Positions 56,626 through 64,000 of a DNA stretch of 64,000 nt are shown in pieces. The stretch comes from Algoriphagus machipongonensis. GTDB lineage: Bacteria; Bacteroidota; Bacteroidia; Cytophagales; Cyclobacteriaceae. Where the stretch lies: NCBI RefSeq assembly GCF_000166275.1, contig NZ_CM001023.1:1615001-1679000 (forward strand). Reading direction: 5' to 3'. Position 1 is the stretch's first letter. The number at the start of each line of letters is the position of its first letter. Both the position numbers and the translations under genes were made by a program. The notes beneath the pieces were generated by a model. That model ran no database searches and was not told where the DNA came from. It worked only from the letters and a program-made list of their open reading frames with translations.

Positions 56626-58509
56626 ATGAGTGACGCCATCAAACACGAGTGCGGAATAGCAATGATCAGGCTTCGCAAACCTGTACAATATTACATCGAT
56701 AAGTACGGGTCTGCCGCTTATCCAGCAAACAGGCTCTATGTCCTGATGCAAAAACAACTTAACCGAGGTCAAGATGGGGCAGGGGTTGCCAACATCAAGA
56801 TTGGTACAGACCCAGGGACTAGGTATATCAGTAGATACCGTTCGATTGAGCCTTCAGCAGTCAACTATATCTTTGATAAAATCAATAAGAAGTATAAAAA
56901 GGCAAAGAAGCTAGGTGGGCATGACGCTTTGACGGATGGCGCTTGGCTTAAAGAAAATATTGCCTTTACAGGAGAAGTTTGGTTGGGACATTTACGCTAC
57001 GGAACCCACGGTGAAAATAGCATTGAAACCTGCCATCCTTTTTTGAAGCAAAACAACTGGAGAAGCCGGAACCTAGTGATGGCCGGAAACTTCAACATGA
57101 CGAATGTAGAAGAGCTATTCAGTAAGTTGGTTCAGTTGGGTCAGCACCCAAAAGAGAAGACGGATACGGTGACAGTGATGGAAAAGATCGGCCACTTCTT
57201 GGATGAAGAAAATCAGCGAATTTTTGATAAATACAAACATCAATATTCCAATGAACAAATCACCCATGTCATTGAGAATGAACTGGATGTTGCTAGAATA
57301 CTAAGAAGATCTTGCCGAGATTTTGATGGAGGATACACGATGGCAGGAATGATTGGAAACGGATCTTCATTCGTAGTGAGAGACCCTTCAGGAATTCGTC
57401 CAGCCTATTATTATGCAGACGATGAAGTAGTCGTTGTAGCGTCAGAGAAGCCAGCCATCAAATCTGCTTTCAACATAGATTTTAATTCCATTCAGGAGAT
57501 TAAGCCAGGGCATGCCTTGGTTATCAATAAAGACGGATCTTATGCAGAGTCTGAAATTCTCCCGGCAAGAGAAAAGACCTCTTGTAGCTTCGAGAGAATT
57601 TATTTTTCTAGAGGTACAGATCCGGCGATCTATCAGGAGCGAAAAGATTTGGGTAAAGCATTAATTCCGCAGATTCTTAAAGCGATTGATTTTGATTTGA
57701 AGAACACAGTTTTCTCTTACATTCCAAATACTGCTGAAACTGCATTCTTGGGAATGATTGAAGGATTGGAGGATTACTTGAGTGCCAAAAGAAGAGAGGT
57801 CTTCATGGATAACAAACCTCATATGGGTGAGCTTGAAGAACTTCTTAATTTCAGACCAAGGGTTGAGAAATTGGTCAGTAAGGATGTCAAATTGAGGACA
57901 TTTATCACCAATGATGATGATCGAGACACCATGGTAGCCAATGTTTATGATACTACCTATGAAGTGGTAAAATCAGGAGTAGATTCTTTGGTGGTAATTG
58001 ATGACAGTATTGTCAGAGGGACTACACTTGAAAAAAGTATTTTGACGACTTTAGACAAGTTAAATCCTAAGAGAATTATTATCGTTTCTTCAGCTCCTCA
58101 AATTAGATTCCCAGATTGCTACGGAATCGATATGTCGAGAATGAAGGAGTTTATTGCTTTCCGTGCAGCACTTGCTTTGATCAAGGAAAGGAACATGGAT
58201 GATTTATTGGATACGGTTCACGAATCTTGCTTGAATCAGCCAAATGCCTATGAGAATTTTGTAAAGAGAATTTACGAACCATTTACTAATGATGAGATTT
58301 CTGAAAAAGTGTCTCAAATCGTTGTCTCTGGAGGTATCAAAGCTGAAGTGAAAGTGATATTCCAAACAGTGGAAAACCTTCATAAGTGTATCCCTAAGCA
58401 TACGGGAGACTGGTATTTTACTGGTGATTATCCTACCACAGGGGGGACTAGAGTGGTGAACCGCTCTTTTGCCAACTTCATGGAAGGAAAAACTGTCAGA
58501 GCATACTAA
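56626..58509 (+). CDS. Long-form amidophosphoribosyltransferase-like protein
   Basis: 627 residues, longer than the roughly 470-500 of classical PurF. An N-terminal class II glutamine amidotransferase domain has Cys at residue 9 (MSDAIKHECGIAMIRL), NRGQDGAG and GHLRYGTHG. A phosphoribosyltransferase domain follows with the PRPP loop VVIDDSIVRGTTLE near 462 and IRPAYYY between domains. Bacteroidota carry such a long paralogue in addition to normal PurF. The first purine step is the likely reaction, but the nucleophile needs eight residues removed. Single gene. Confidence 0.8.
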   Translation: MSDAIKHECGIAMIRLRKPVQYYIDKYGSAAYPANRLYVLMQKQLNRGQDGAGVANIKIGTDPGTRYISRYRSIEPSAVNYIFDKINKKYKKAKKLGGHDALTDGAWLKENIAFTGEVWLGHLRYGTHGENSIETCHPFLKQNNWRSRNLVMAGNFNMTNVEELFSKLVQLGQHPKEKTDTVTVMEKIGHFLDEENQRIFDKYKHQYSNEQITHVIENELDVARILRRSCRDFDGGYTMAGMIGNGSSFVVRDPSGIRPAYYYADDEVVVVASEKPAIKSAFNIDFNSIQEIKPGHALVINKDGSYAESEILPAREKTSCSFERIYFSRGTDPAIYQERKDLGKALIPQILKAIDFDLKNTVFSYIPNTAETAFLGMIEGLEDYLSAKRREVFMDNKPHMGELEELLNFRPRVEKLVSKDVKLRTFITNDDDRDTMVANVYDTTYEVVKSGVDSLVVIDDSIVRGTTLEKSILTTLDKLNPKRIIIVSSAPQIRFPDCYGIDMSRMKEFIAFRAALALIKERNMDDLLDTVHESCLNQPNAYENFVKRIYEPFTNDEISEKVSQIVVSGGIKAEVKVIFQTVENLHKCIPKHTGDWYFTGDYPTTGGTRVVNRSFANFMEGKTVRAY

Positions 58510-58534
58510 ACCAAACAGGTTTAAGTTTCAATAT

Positions 58535-58575
58535 AAAGGGCACATGGAATTTTCTTTGTGCCCTTTTCTTTTTGC
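58535..58575 (+). terminator. Terminator after the amidophosphoribosyltransferase-like gene
   Basis: AAAGGGCACA (58535-58544) pairs with TGTGCCCTTT (58557-58566), with a 12-base loop and a T-rich tail. Confidence 0.82.
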
Positions 58576-58628
58576 TTGAGCTGCATGATATATTAGTGTT
58601 TTAATAGAATTTAATAGCTTCAAATACG

Positions 58629-59681
58629 ATGGAAATAAACGTACCATTACTTAAGGAAATTTGTGAAATAGCTGGAGCACCAGGCTTCGAAAAGCGTGTG
58701 AGAGATTTGGTCCTAGACCTTGTGACTCCACATGTGGATGAGGTGAAGGTTGATAATATCGGAAATGTAATTGCGATCAAAAAGGGGAAAAGAAACCCAG
58801 ATGGCAAGCGCGTGATGGTGGCCGCTCACATGGATGAGATAGGTTTTATTGTTACCAATATTGATGATAATGGATTTCTTCGTTTCCACACCTTGGGAGG
58901 GTTTGATCCCAAAACTTTGACTGCCCAAAGAGTGATAGTTCATGGTAAAAAGGACATAGTAGGCGTGATGGGCAGTAAGCCAATTCATGTGATGTCACCT
59001 GAGGAGAGAACTAAGCTTCCGAAGACCACTGATTTTTTCATCGACTTGGGTATGCCCAAATCTGAAGTAGAAAAATTCATCACAGTTGGTGATCCTGTGA
59101 CCAGAGATCGCGAATTGATAGAAATGGGAGATTGTGTCAACTGTAAGTCTATTGATAACAGGGTAGCAGTGTTTATTTTATTGGAGACCTTAAAGCAACT
59201 AGAAAATCCTGCCTATGATGTCTATGCAACTTTCACGGTTCAGGAAGAAGTGGGCATTAGAGGAGCCAATGTGGCGGCTCATGGGATAAACCCTGATTTT
59301 GGGATTGCTTTAGATACAACCATTGCTTTCGATGTACCAGGTGCACAGGCTCACGAAAAAGTAACCGAACTTGGAAAGGGTACGGCTATAAAAATCATGG
59401 ATGCGTTGACTATATGTGATTATAGAATGGTGGAGTTTATGAAGCAAACTGCCCAGAAGGAAGAAATCAGTTGGCAGCCAGAGATTTTGACAGCTGGAGG
59501 TACCGATACTGCTGGAGTTCAAAGAATGGGGAAACAAGGAGCCATCGCTGGAGCAATCTCAATCCCTACAAGACATCTTCATCAGGTCATAGAAATGTCT
59601 CATAAGAAAGATATTTTTGATTCCATTTCACTTCTTAAAGCCTGCTTAGAGCAAGTAGATTCATACGATTGGAAACATTAA
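58629..59681 (+). CDS. M42 family metallopeptidase (glutamyl aminopeptidase/endoglucanase-like)
   Basis: 350-residue cytoplasmic dinuclear zinc aminopeptidase. Signature motifs: ICEIAGAPGFEKRVRD at the N terminus, VAAHMDEIGFIV with first zinc His, DNRVAVFILLETL with bridging Asp, FTVQEEVGIRGANVAA with the catalytic Glu pair, ALDTTIAFD, and ISIPTRHLHQVIEM with the last His. Usually a dodecameric shell that trims short peptides. Single gene, ending before a strong terminator. Confidence 0.94.
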   Translation: MEINVPLLKEICEIAGAPGFEKRVRDLVLDLVTPHVDEVKVDNIGNVIAIKKGKRNPDGKRVMVAAHMDEIGFIVTNIDDNGFLRFHTLGGFDPKTLTAQRVIVHGKKDIVGVMGSKPIHVMSPEERTKLPKTTDFFIDLGMPKSEVEKFITVGDPVTRDRELIEMGDCVNCKSIDNRVAVFILLETLKQLENPAYDVYATFTVQEEVGIRGANVAAHGINPDFGIALDTTIAFDVPGAQAHEKVTELGKGTAIKIMDALTICDYRMVEFMKQTAQKEEISWQPEILTAGGTDTAGVQRMGKQGAIAGAISIPTRHLHQVIEMSHKKDIFDSISLLKACLEQVDSYDWKH

Positions 59682-59701
59682 CAGATTTTCCCTGAATTAA
59701 T

Positions 59702-59735
59702 AAGCCCTGTAGACTTTACTACAGGGCTTTTTTTA
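59702..59735 (+). terminator. Terminator after the M42 peptidase gene
   Basis: AAGCCCTGTAG and CTACAGGGCTT form an 11-pair stem with a six-base loop, followed by T residues. Confidence 0.92.
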
Positions 59736-59778
59736 TGTCTTGATTTCCAGTGGTCTTTTTTTTGCATTTTTTGATGCT

Positions 59779-60774
59779 ATGAGTCAACTATTAAAGCCTC
59801 AAAGCTTAAAGACAAAGCCAGAAAAGGTTCGGGTTGAGCCATTTTTGGCTTTTGGAAATAAGGAAACTGTTTTTGTAAAAGGACGAGTAATTAGCTCCTA
59901 TAGGGAGCGGAGGCCTTCTTCAAGAAATTCTTGGATCAGAAATATTATTGCATCTATTCGGAGATACTCAGTATTTAGCGTGGCTAATGCAAAAGTTGAA
60001 ATCATGCTTCATGAGAAAACTTTTGAAGTAGAAACCGATGAAGATGGGGTTTTTGAGAAACAAATTGAGGTGAGAAATCCCAATCCTGGAGTGGTGGAAC
60101 AAGTCAACTTTAAGGTAAAAAGTCCTGCCACTAAAAATAAATCTGTTTGGGTTGCAAAAGGGGTCTCAAGGTTTAACCAAAAGACAGGAGTTATCTCGGA
60201 TATTGATGATACCGTATTAATCTCACACTCTACAGAGTTGGGGAAGAAATTTTGGCTTTCTATATCTAAAAATGCTTATACCCGAAGGCCTCTTCCTGGG
60301 GTTTCCAAGTTTTACAGAGCATTGACTCATAATGGAGAGAATCCAATATTCTATGTTTCCAGCAGTGATTGGTCTTTGTACGATTTGATCCGTGATTTTA
60401 TGAGGTTTAGAAACATTCCTCTTGGGCCCACATTGCTCAAGGATAAACACATCAATATTAAGAATATATGGAAGTCCGGTGGTGGAAGCCACCAACATAA
60501 ACTGGAAAAGGTGCAAAGGATTTTTGACCTATACCCCAATATGAAATTTTTTCTAATTGGTGACAGTGGACAACATGACCCTGAATTATATGCGGAGATT
60601 ATCAAAAGTAATCCCGATAGAATTCTTGCAGTTTTTATTCGCTTAGTCGGGTCCTTGGAGCCAGAAAGAAAGGCCAATCTAGAGAAAATTATAGGCCTTA
60701 ATAATTTCTTCTTTATAGAATCATCAGATGAAGCCCTCGAGTTGGCTTCAAATCATAAATTCCTAGAACAATAA
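59779..60774 (+). CDS. App1-type phosphatidate phosphatase (DUF2183)
   Basis: 331 residues from ATG 59779; an upstream TTG at 59740 would add 13 residues of T-rich origin and is unlikely. A beta-sandwich domain at 30-130 has FVKGRVIS and VEIMLHEKTFEVETDEDGVFE. It is followed by the HAD-like catalytic domain GVISDIDDTVLIS (DxDxT, near 139), PIFYVSSSDWSLYDLI and FFLIGDSGQHDPELY. Yeast App1 dephosphorylates phosphatidate to diacylglycerol, which is the inferred reaction. It lies four bases before a diacylglycerol-kinase-family gene, whose activity would be the reverse. Confidence 0.87.
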   Translation: MSQLLKPQSLKTKPEKVRVEPFLAFGNKETVFVKGRVISSYRERRPSSRNSWIRNIIASIRRYSVFSVANAKVEIMLHEKTFEVETDEDGVFEKQIEVRNPNPGVVEQVNFKVKSPATKNKSVWVAKGVSRFNQKTGVISDIDDTVLISHSTELGKKFWLSISKNAYTRRPLPGVSKFYRALTHNGENPIFYVSSSDWSLYDLIRDFMRFRNIPLGPTLLKDKHINIKNIWKSGGGSHQHKLEKVQRIFDLYPNMKFFLIGDSGQHDPELYAEIIKSNPDRILAVFIRLVGSLEPERKANLEKIIGLNNFFFIESSDEALELASNHKFLEQ

Positions 60775-60778
60775 AATT

Positions 60779-61672
60779 ATGTCTAAAGTATGTTTATTCA
60801 TTTATAATCCGATCTCTGGAGAGAATTCCTTAGATGAGGAATCATTGATCGAAATGTTTCAGGTAAAACTTCCTTTATACCAGGTAGAAGTTTTTGTCAC
60901 CACTGGTAAGGACGATGAGTCCAAGGTGAAAATTGAATTTGATAGAGTTAAGCCTGAAATGGTTTTAATTGGTGGCGGAGATGGTACAGTTAAAATGGTG
61001 GCAAAATCTCTTAGAGAGGAAAATGTGCCGCTTTGCATAGTTCCTTTAGGTTCTGCGAATGGTTTAGCAAAATGTATGGGGATTCACATGATTGAGGATG
61101 CTTGGGAGGCAATACGGGATCATAATATTTATGATGTGGATGCAATCAGAATCGGTGATGAACTATGTCTTCATTTATCAGACTTTGGGTTTAACGCCAA
61201 TTTGGTGAGAAGATTTGAAGAGAAAGATGGGCGAGGGATGCTGGCTTATATACAAAGTTCAGTTTCGGAAATATTCAATATGGAGCCCCATAGGTATTTG
61301 TTGACAATCAACGGTGAAAGCCATAAAGTGTCTGCAAAAATGCTAGTGATTGCAAATGGTGATCAGTATGGGACTGGAGCATTGATCAATTGCAATGGAA
61401 AAATCAATGATGGTAAATTTGAGATAATTGCTTTAAACCCAGAATCGGCAAAAGATTATATCCGAATGACTTTGGCCATGTTTAGAGGAGATTTAGAGGA
61501 ACAAAAAGATTCCAAGATCTGGAGATGTGAGAGATGTGAAATAGAAAATGTAGACGATATTGAATTTCAGATTGATGGAGAAGTAATGGGAACTCCAAAA
61601 AAGGTGATTGCTGAGATAGAAAAGCATGCTTTTAGGTTTGTTGGTTTGAAAACAAAGGCAGTTTGTCAATAG
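60779..61672 (+). CDS. Diacylglycerol kinase-family lipid kinase
   Basis: 297 residues of the DAGK/YegS/BmrU family. Start MSKVCLFIYNPISGENS, catalytic loop VLIGGGDGTVKMVAKSL near residue 62, LPLGSANGLAKCMGI-type motif (VPLGSANGLAKCM), and C-terminal FQIDGEVMGTPKKVIAEI. Phosphorylates a diacylglycerol-like or sphingolipid substrate; which one is not readable. Four bases after the App1-type gene, so they form an operon that could set a phosphatidate/diacylglycerol balance. Confidence 0.9.
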   Translation: MSKVCLFIYNPISGENSLDEESLIEMFQVKLPLYQVEVFVTTGKDDESKVKIEFDRVKPEMVLIGGGDGTVKMVAKSLREENVPLCIVPLGSANGLAKCMGIHMIEDAWEAIRDHNIYDVDAIRIGDELCLHLSDFGFNANLVRRFEEKDGRGMLAYIQSSVSEIFNMEPHRYLLTINGESHKVSAKMLVIANGDQYGTGALINCNGKINDGKFEIIALNPESAKDYIRMTLAMFRGDLEEQKDSKIWRCERCEIENVDDIEFQIDGEVMGTPKKVIAEIEKHAFRFVGLKTKAVCQ

Positions 61673-61756
61673 TAAATTCACTCAGCCATTTGTCATTCAA
61701 AGGGTTTTCTTTTCTATTTTATTCCATAACTTCCTGTTTCATTTTCAACTAATCAA

Positions 61757-62563
61757 ATGAGCAAATACATACTTTTATTCGTAATGGGAGTTGTGTCTAT
61801 TTCTTGTACTTCAGGAAATAGTACGAACAATGAAGTTAAACCAGAGAACCAGCAATCAGATTGGCAGGTAATGTTTAATGGTGAAAATTTAGATGGGTGG
61901 ATACCTAAAATACAGCATCATGAAACTGGTGATAATTATGCAGAAACATTCCGGGTTAAAGACGGTATCATAGAAGTGAACTACGATGATTATAACGAGG
62001 GATTTGATGATCGTTATGGACACTTATTCTATGAAAAGCCATTTTCATCTTTTCATATGACCTGGGAATATCGATTTACGGATCAATGGCTAGAAGATGC
62101 GGCAAGTTATACCTATAGAAATAGCGGTGTCATGTTTCATTCCCAAGCTCCAAATTCAATTTTAAAGGAGCAGGATTGGCCGATTTCTGTAGAATGGCAG
62201 ATGCTCGCTGAAGAGAAAGAAGGTGTGCCAAGACCTACGGGGAATATGTGTTCACCTGGAACAGATGTGTTTTTTGAAGGAGAAAAAGATCCAAGACATT
62301 GTATTAATTCAACCTCTCCAACTTTCCAATGGGATGAGTGGGTAAGAGCAGATTTAATAGTTTATGGAGACTCTTTAGTGATCCATATGGTAAATGGAGA
62401 TACTGTTTTGAGATATACCAAACCGCAGATTGGAGGAGGTACAGCTACGCGTTTTGACCCAAATATTAAGGTGGATGGTACCCCATTAAAAAGTGGTTAT
62501 ATCGGACTTCAAAGTGAAGGTCAAGGTGTTTTATTTCGGGATTTGAGAATTAAAGAGCTTTAA
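61757..62563 (+). CDS. DUF1080 (3-keto-disaccharide hydrolase-like) lipoprotein
   Basis: 268 residues. Lipoprotein signal MSKYILLFVMGVVSISC (Cys17), then a concanavalin-like beta-jellyroll of the DUF1080 family: MFNGENLDGWIPKI, FRVKDGIIEVNYDDY, HMTWEYRF, NSGVMFHSQ, VEWQMLAEE and LKSGYIGLQSEGQGVLFRDLRIKEL, the classic C-terminal ending. Family members act on 3-keto-glycosides. It is a single gene; no sugar dehydrogenase partner is nearby. Confidence 0.9.
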   Translation: MSKYILLFVMGVVSISCTSGNSTNNEVKPENQQSDWQVMFNGENLDGWIPKIQHHETGDNYAETFRVKDGIIEVNYDDYNEGFDDRYGHLFYEKPFSSFHMTWEYRFTDQWLEDAASYTYRNSGVMFHSQAPNSILKEQDWPISVEWQMLAEEKEGVPRPTGNMCSPGTDVFFEGEKDPRHCINSTSPTFQWDEWVRADLIVYGDSLVIHMVNGDTVLRYTKPQIGGGTATRFDPNIKVDGTPLKSGYIGLQSEGQGVLFRDLRIKEL

Positions 62564-62592
62564 TTCCTTGCAGTTGAAGGGTTTGAGTATTT

Positions 62593-62611
62593 CTGACTAT
62601 CTTAAAGTCAG
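62593..62611 (+). terminator. Weak terminator-like hairpin after the DUF1080 gene
   Basis: CTGACT-ATCTTAA-AGTCAG followed by TAAAATTTTT. Short stem; function uncertain. Confidence 0.4.
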
Positions 62612-62643
62612 TAAAATTTTTCAAATTAAATCCTTTCTCTTCT

Positions 62644-63633
62644 ATGGAATCAAAATATGGTTTTTTAAAAATGACTATTGCTGAATTTGGTCCTTGGATC
62701 GAATCTCAACGAATTGCCCGTACAATACTGACAGTTCAACAGCACCATACTTGGAGCCCTAGCTATGTCCATTTTAATGGCTCAAACCATTTTGATCGAC
62801 AAGCGAGTATGCGTAATCATCATGTCAGAAATAATGGCTGGAATGATATAGGTCAGCACTTTACAACATTTCCAGATGGAACGATTCTGACTGGCAGGTC
62901 ACTAGAGGCTAGCCCAGCATGCATTTATGGAGCAAATAGAGATTCCATTTGCATCGAACATTTTGGGGATTTTGATGAGGGCAAAGATCAAATGACGAAT
63001 GAGCAGAGAGATACTGCCGTAAAGTTAACAGCAGCTCTTTGTCTCAAATTTAGACTTCCGATCAATACATTCAGTATTATATATCATCATTGGTTTGACC
63101 TGAATACTGGGAAACGAAATAATGGTACAGGAGGAAATAAATCCTGTCCCGGTACCAATTTCTTTGGAGGTAACAAGGTGGATGATTGCCAGGTAAATTT
63201 TTTACCTCTAGTAGCAGCGCAAATTGGAGATAGGCCTACACCACGGCCACCACAGGCTATTCAAAAGTATGTTGCAGTTACGGCTTCTGCTTTAAATGTT
63301 AGAGTAGGACCAGCCGGCTCAGCTGCTCTCGCTTCAGATCGAAACGCCGTGCTTATGGGAGGAATTCTGAGGATTTATGATGAGGCAAATGGATGGTTAA
63401 AAATATCAAATAGCCAATCACACTGGGTTTATGGAAGGTATACTGTCGATGTAAAAAGAGCTACTGTCAATGCCAATGTACTTCGGGTGAGAAGTGGTCC
63501 GGGTACTCAATATTCCATCGTTGATAACCTGATGGAACAGGAAGAAGTCTTTATTTCAGAAGAGCACCAAGGCTGGTGTAAAATCAGTTTGGAACAAAAG
63601 TGGCTAAGTAAAGATTTCTTAGACTTTTCCTGA
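62644..63633 (+). CDS. N-acetylmuramoyl-L-alanine amidase-like protein with two SH3-type domains
   Basis: 329 residues. Amidase_2/PGRP-type domain at 20-190: QQHHTWSPS (zinc His near 34-35), GQHFTTFPDGTILTGR, ICIEHFGDFDEG, IIYHHWFD (second zinc His) and GNKSCPGTNF (zinc Cys). Two bacterial SH3 repeats follow, about 210-265 (ALNVRVGPAGSAAL) and 270-325 (VLRVRSGPGTQYSIV). No signal peptide is seen from ATG 62644 or the inner ATG 62671, odd for a cell-wall enzyme. It could be released by lysis or exported by another route. Confidence 0.85.
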   Translation: MESKYGFLKMTIAEFGPWIESQRIARTILTVQQHHTWSPSYVHFNGSNHFDRQASMRNHHVRNNGWNDIGQHFTTFPDGTILTGRSLEASPACIYGANRDSICIEHFGDFDEGKDQMTNEQRDTAVKLTAALCLKFRLPINTFSIIYHHWFDLNTGKRNNGTGGNKSCPGTNFFGGNKVDDCQVNFLPLVAAQIGDRPTPRPPQAIQKYVAVTASALNVRVGPAGSAALASDRNAVLMGGILRIYDEANGWLKISNSQSHWVYGRYTVDVKRATVNANVLRVRSGPGTQYSIVDNLMEQEEVFISEEHQGWCKISLEQKWLSKDFLDFS

Positions 63634-63652
63634 ATAAAAATATAAATCAATA

Positions 63653-63683
63653 AAAAACCCGGAATTTACGATTCCGGGTTTTT
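63653..63683. terminator. Bidirectional terminator between amidase and valS
   Basis: AAAAACCCGGAAT-TTACG-ATTCCGGGTTTTT, a 13-pair stem whose flanks give T-runs on both strands, serving the convergent genes. Confidence 0.92.
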
Positions 63684-63703
63684 CAATAATCTTATATTTT
63701 GAA

Positions 63704-64000
63704 TTAGCCGAGTTTAGCTAAACTTTCTTCCAATGCTTTGATTTTCGCCTCAGCGTCTGCTTGCTTTTTACGCTCCATAGAAATCACTTTTTCAGGTGCT
63801 CCATTAACAAAACGCTCATTGCTTAATTTCTTCATCACTGAGTTAAGGAAGCCTTTGGTGTAATCCAATTCTTTCTGAATGTTCTCTTTCTCTTCTTCCA
63901 CATTAATGGAATCTCCCATAGGGACAAAACATTCATCAGATTTCACAACGAAACTAATCGCATTTTCCACCTTATCGCCAAACTCCAAGCTAGAGAGATT
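63704..64000 (-). CDS. valS: Valyl-tRNA synthetase, C-terminal end (cut by window edge)
   Basis: The last 98 residues of ValS; the rest lies beyond the right edge, as the frame stays open through base 64000. The visible part begins NLSSLEFG, runs through CFVPMGDSINVEEEKENI and ends in the coiled-coil tRNA-binding arm ELDYTKGFLNSVMKKLSNERFVNGAPEKVISMERKKQADAEAKIKALEESL, whose key piece KLSNERFVNGAPEKVI is diagnostic for ValS. The enzyme charges tRNA-Val. Followed by a strong bidirectional terminator. Confidence 0.93.
   Translation of the reverse strand, partial: NLSSLEFGDKVENAISFVVKSDECFVPMGDSINVEEEKENIQKELDYTKGFLNSVMKKLSNERFVNGAPEKVISMERKKQADAEAKIKALEESLAKLG

Noticed and set aside
61493..61681. 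Antisense frame over the end of the lipid kinase gene
   Set aside because: It is a shadow of the real coding frame, with no promoter and low-complexity composition.

Overview
The window looks like a chromosomal segment of a Bacteroidota bacterium of the order Cytophagales, most like Algoriphagus and other Cyclobacteriaceae. The pointers are: -7 boxes of the Bacteroidota form TAnnTTTG; a CcoN-CcoO fusion; an LpxC-FabZ fusion; the type IX secretion regulator PorX; a Bat/DUF58 cluster; DUF4296 and DUF4924 proteins; and a short S23-type four-helix-bundle gene flanked by degenerate TACGA-rich repeats. The taxonomic call is inference from gene content. No phage, IS element, integrase or CRISPR array is visible.

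Layout. 1-2.5 kb: 3' three quarters of a 23S rRNA, then 5S rRNA and a terminator, followed by a second, partial copy of the 5S tail and terminator. 2.8-13.5 kb: a microaerobic respiration block (UspA-like protein, CcoI, CcoS, CcoNO, CcoQ-like, CcoP, CcoG, CcoH, SafE-type protein) convergent with hemN. The first gene and hemN each carry an FNR-like box at exactly the same distance from a -7 box. 13.5-16.3 kb: a reduced Bat/DUF58 operon. 16.4-19.2 kb: DUF4296 lipoprotein and MutS2. 19.2-24.9 kb: a lipoprotein, an ABC ATPase, the lipid A genes lpxA, lpxC-fabZ and lpxD, and an HD hydrolase. 24.9-28.2 kb: porX, tsaE and alanine dehydrogenase.

28.2-35.0 kb is the most unusual part. A stand-alone response regulator stands divergent from an operon made of a ThiF-nitroreductase fusion (Rv1355c/MoeY-like), a GNAT-like acyltransferase candidate, a 7TMR-DISM histidine kinase and a receiver-histidine kinase. 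The intergenic region has three copies of a CTATTTnnGACWTAAA-type motif, two of them forming a large inverted repeat over the -33 box. This reads as a self-contained metabolite-signalling system with no described function that I know of.

35-46 kb: pyrophosphatase, AcpH, a UPF1/IGHMBP2-type helicase, DUF4924 with an unlisted 39-residue membrane peptide, a 630-base gene-free stretch full of palindromic repeats, and an RND efflux operon. 46-52 kb: lepA, the S23-type gene between inverted repeats, folD, tRNA-Leu(GAG), a 6-bladed beta-propeller lipoprotein and a DsrE protein. 52-56.3 kb: a hybrid histidine kinase convergent with a sigma-54 response regulator, then a small secreted protein. 56.6-64 kb: a long amidophosphoribosyltransferase paralogue, an M42 peptidase, an App1-type phosphatase paired with a diacylglycerol-kinase-family protein, a DUF1080 lipoprotein, an amidase with SH3 domains, and the 3' end of valS.

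All calls rest on reading motifs, lengths and context by eye; no database search was run.
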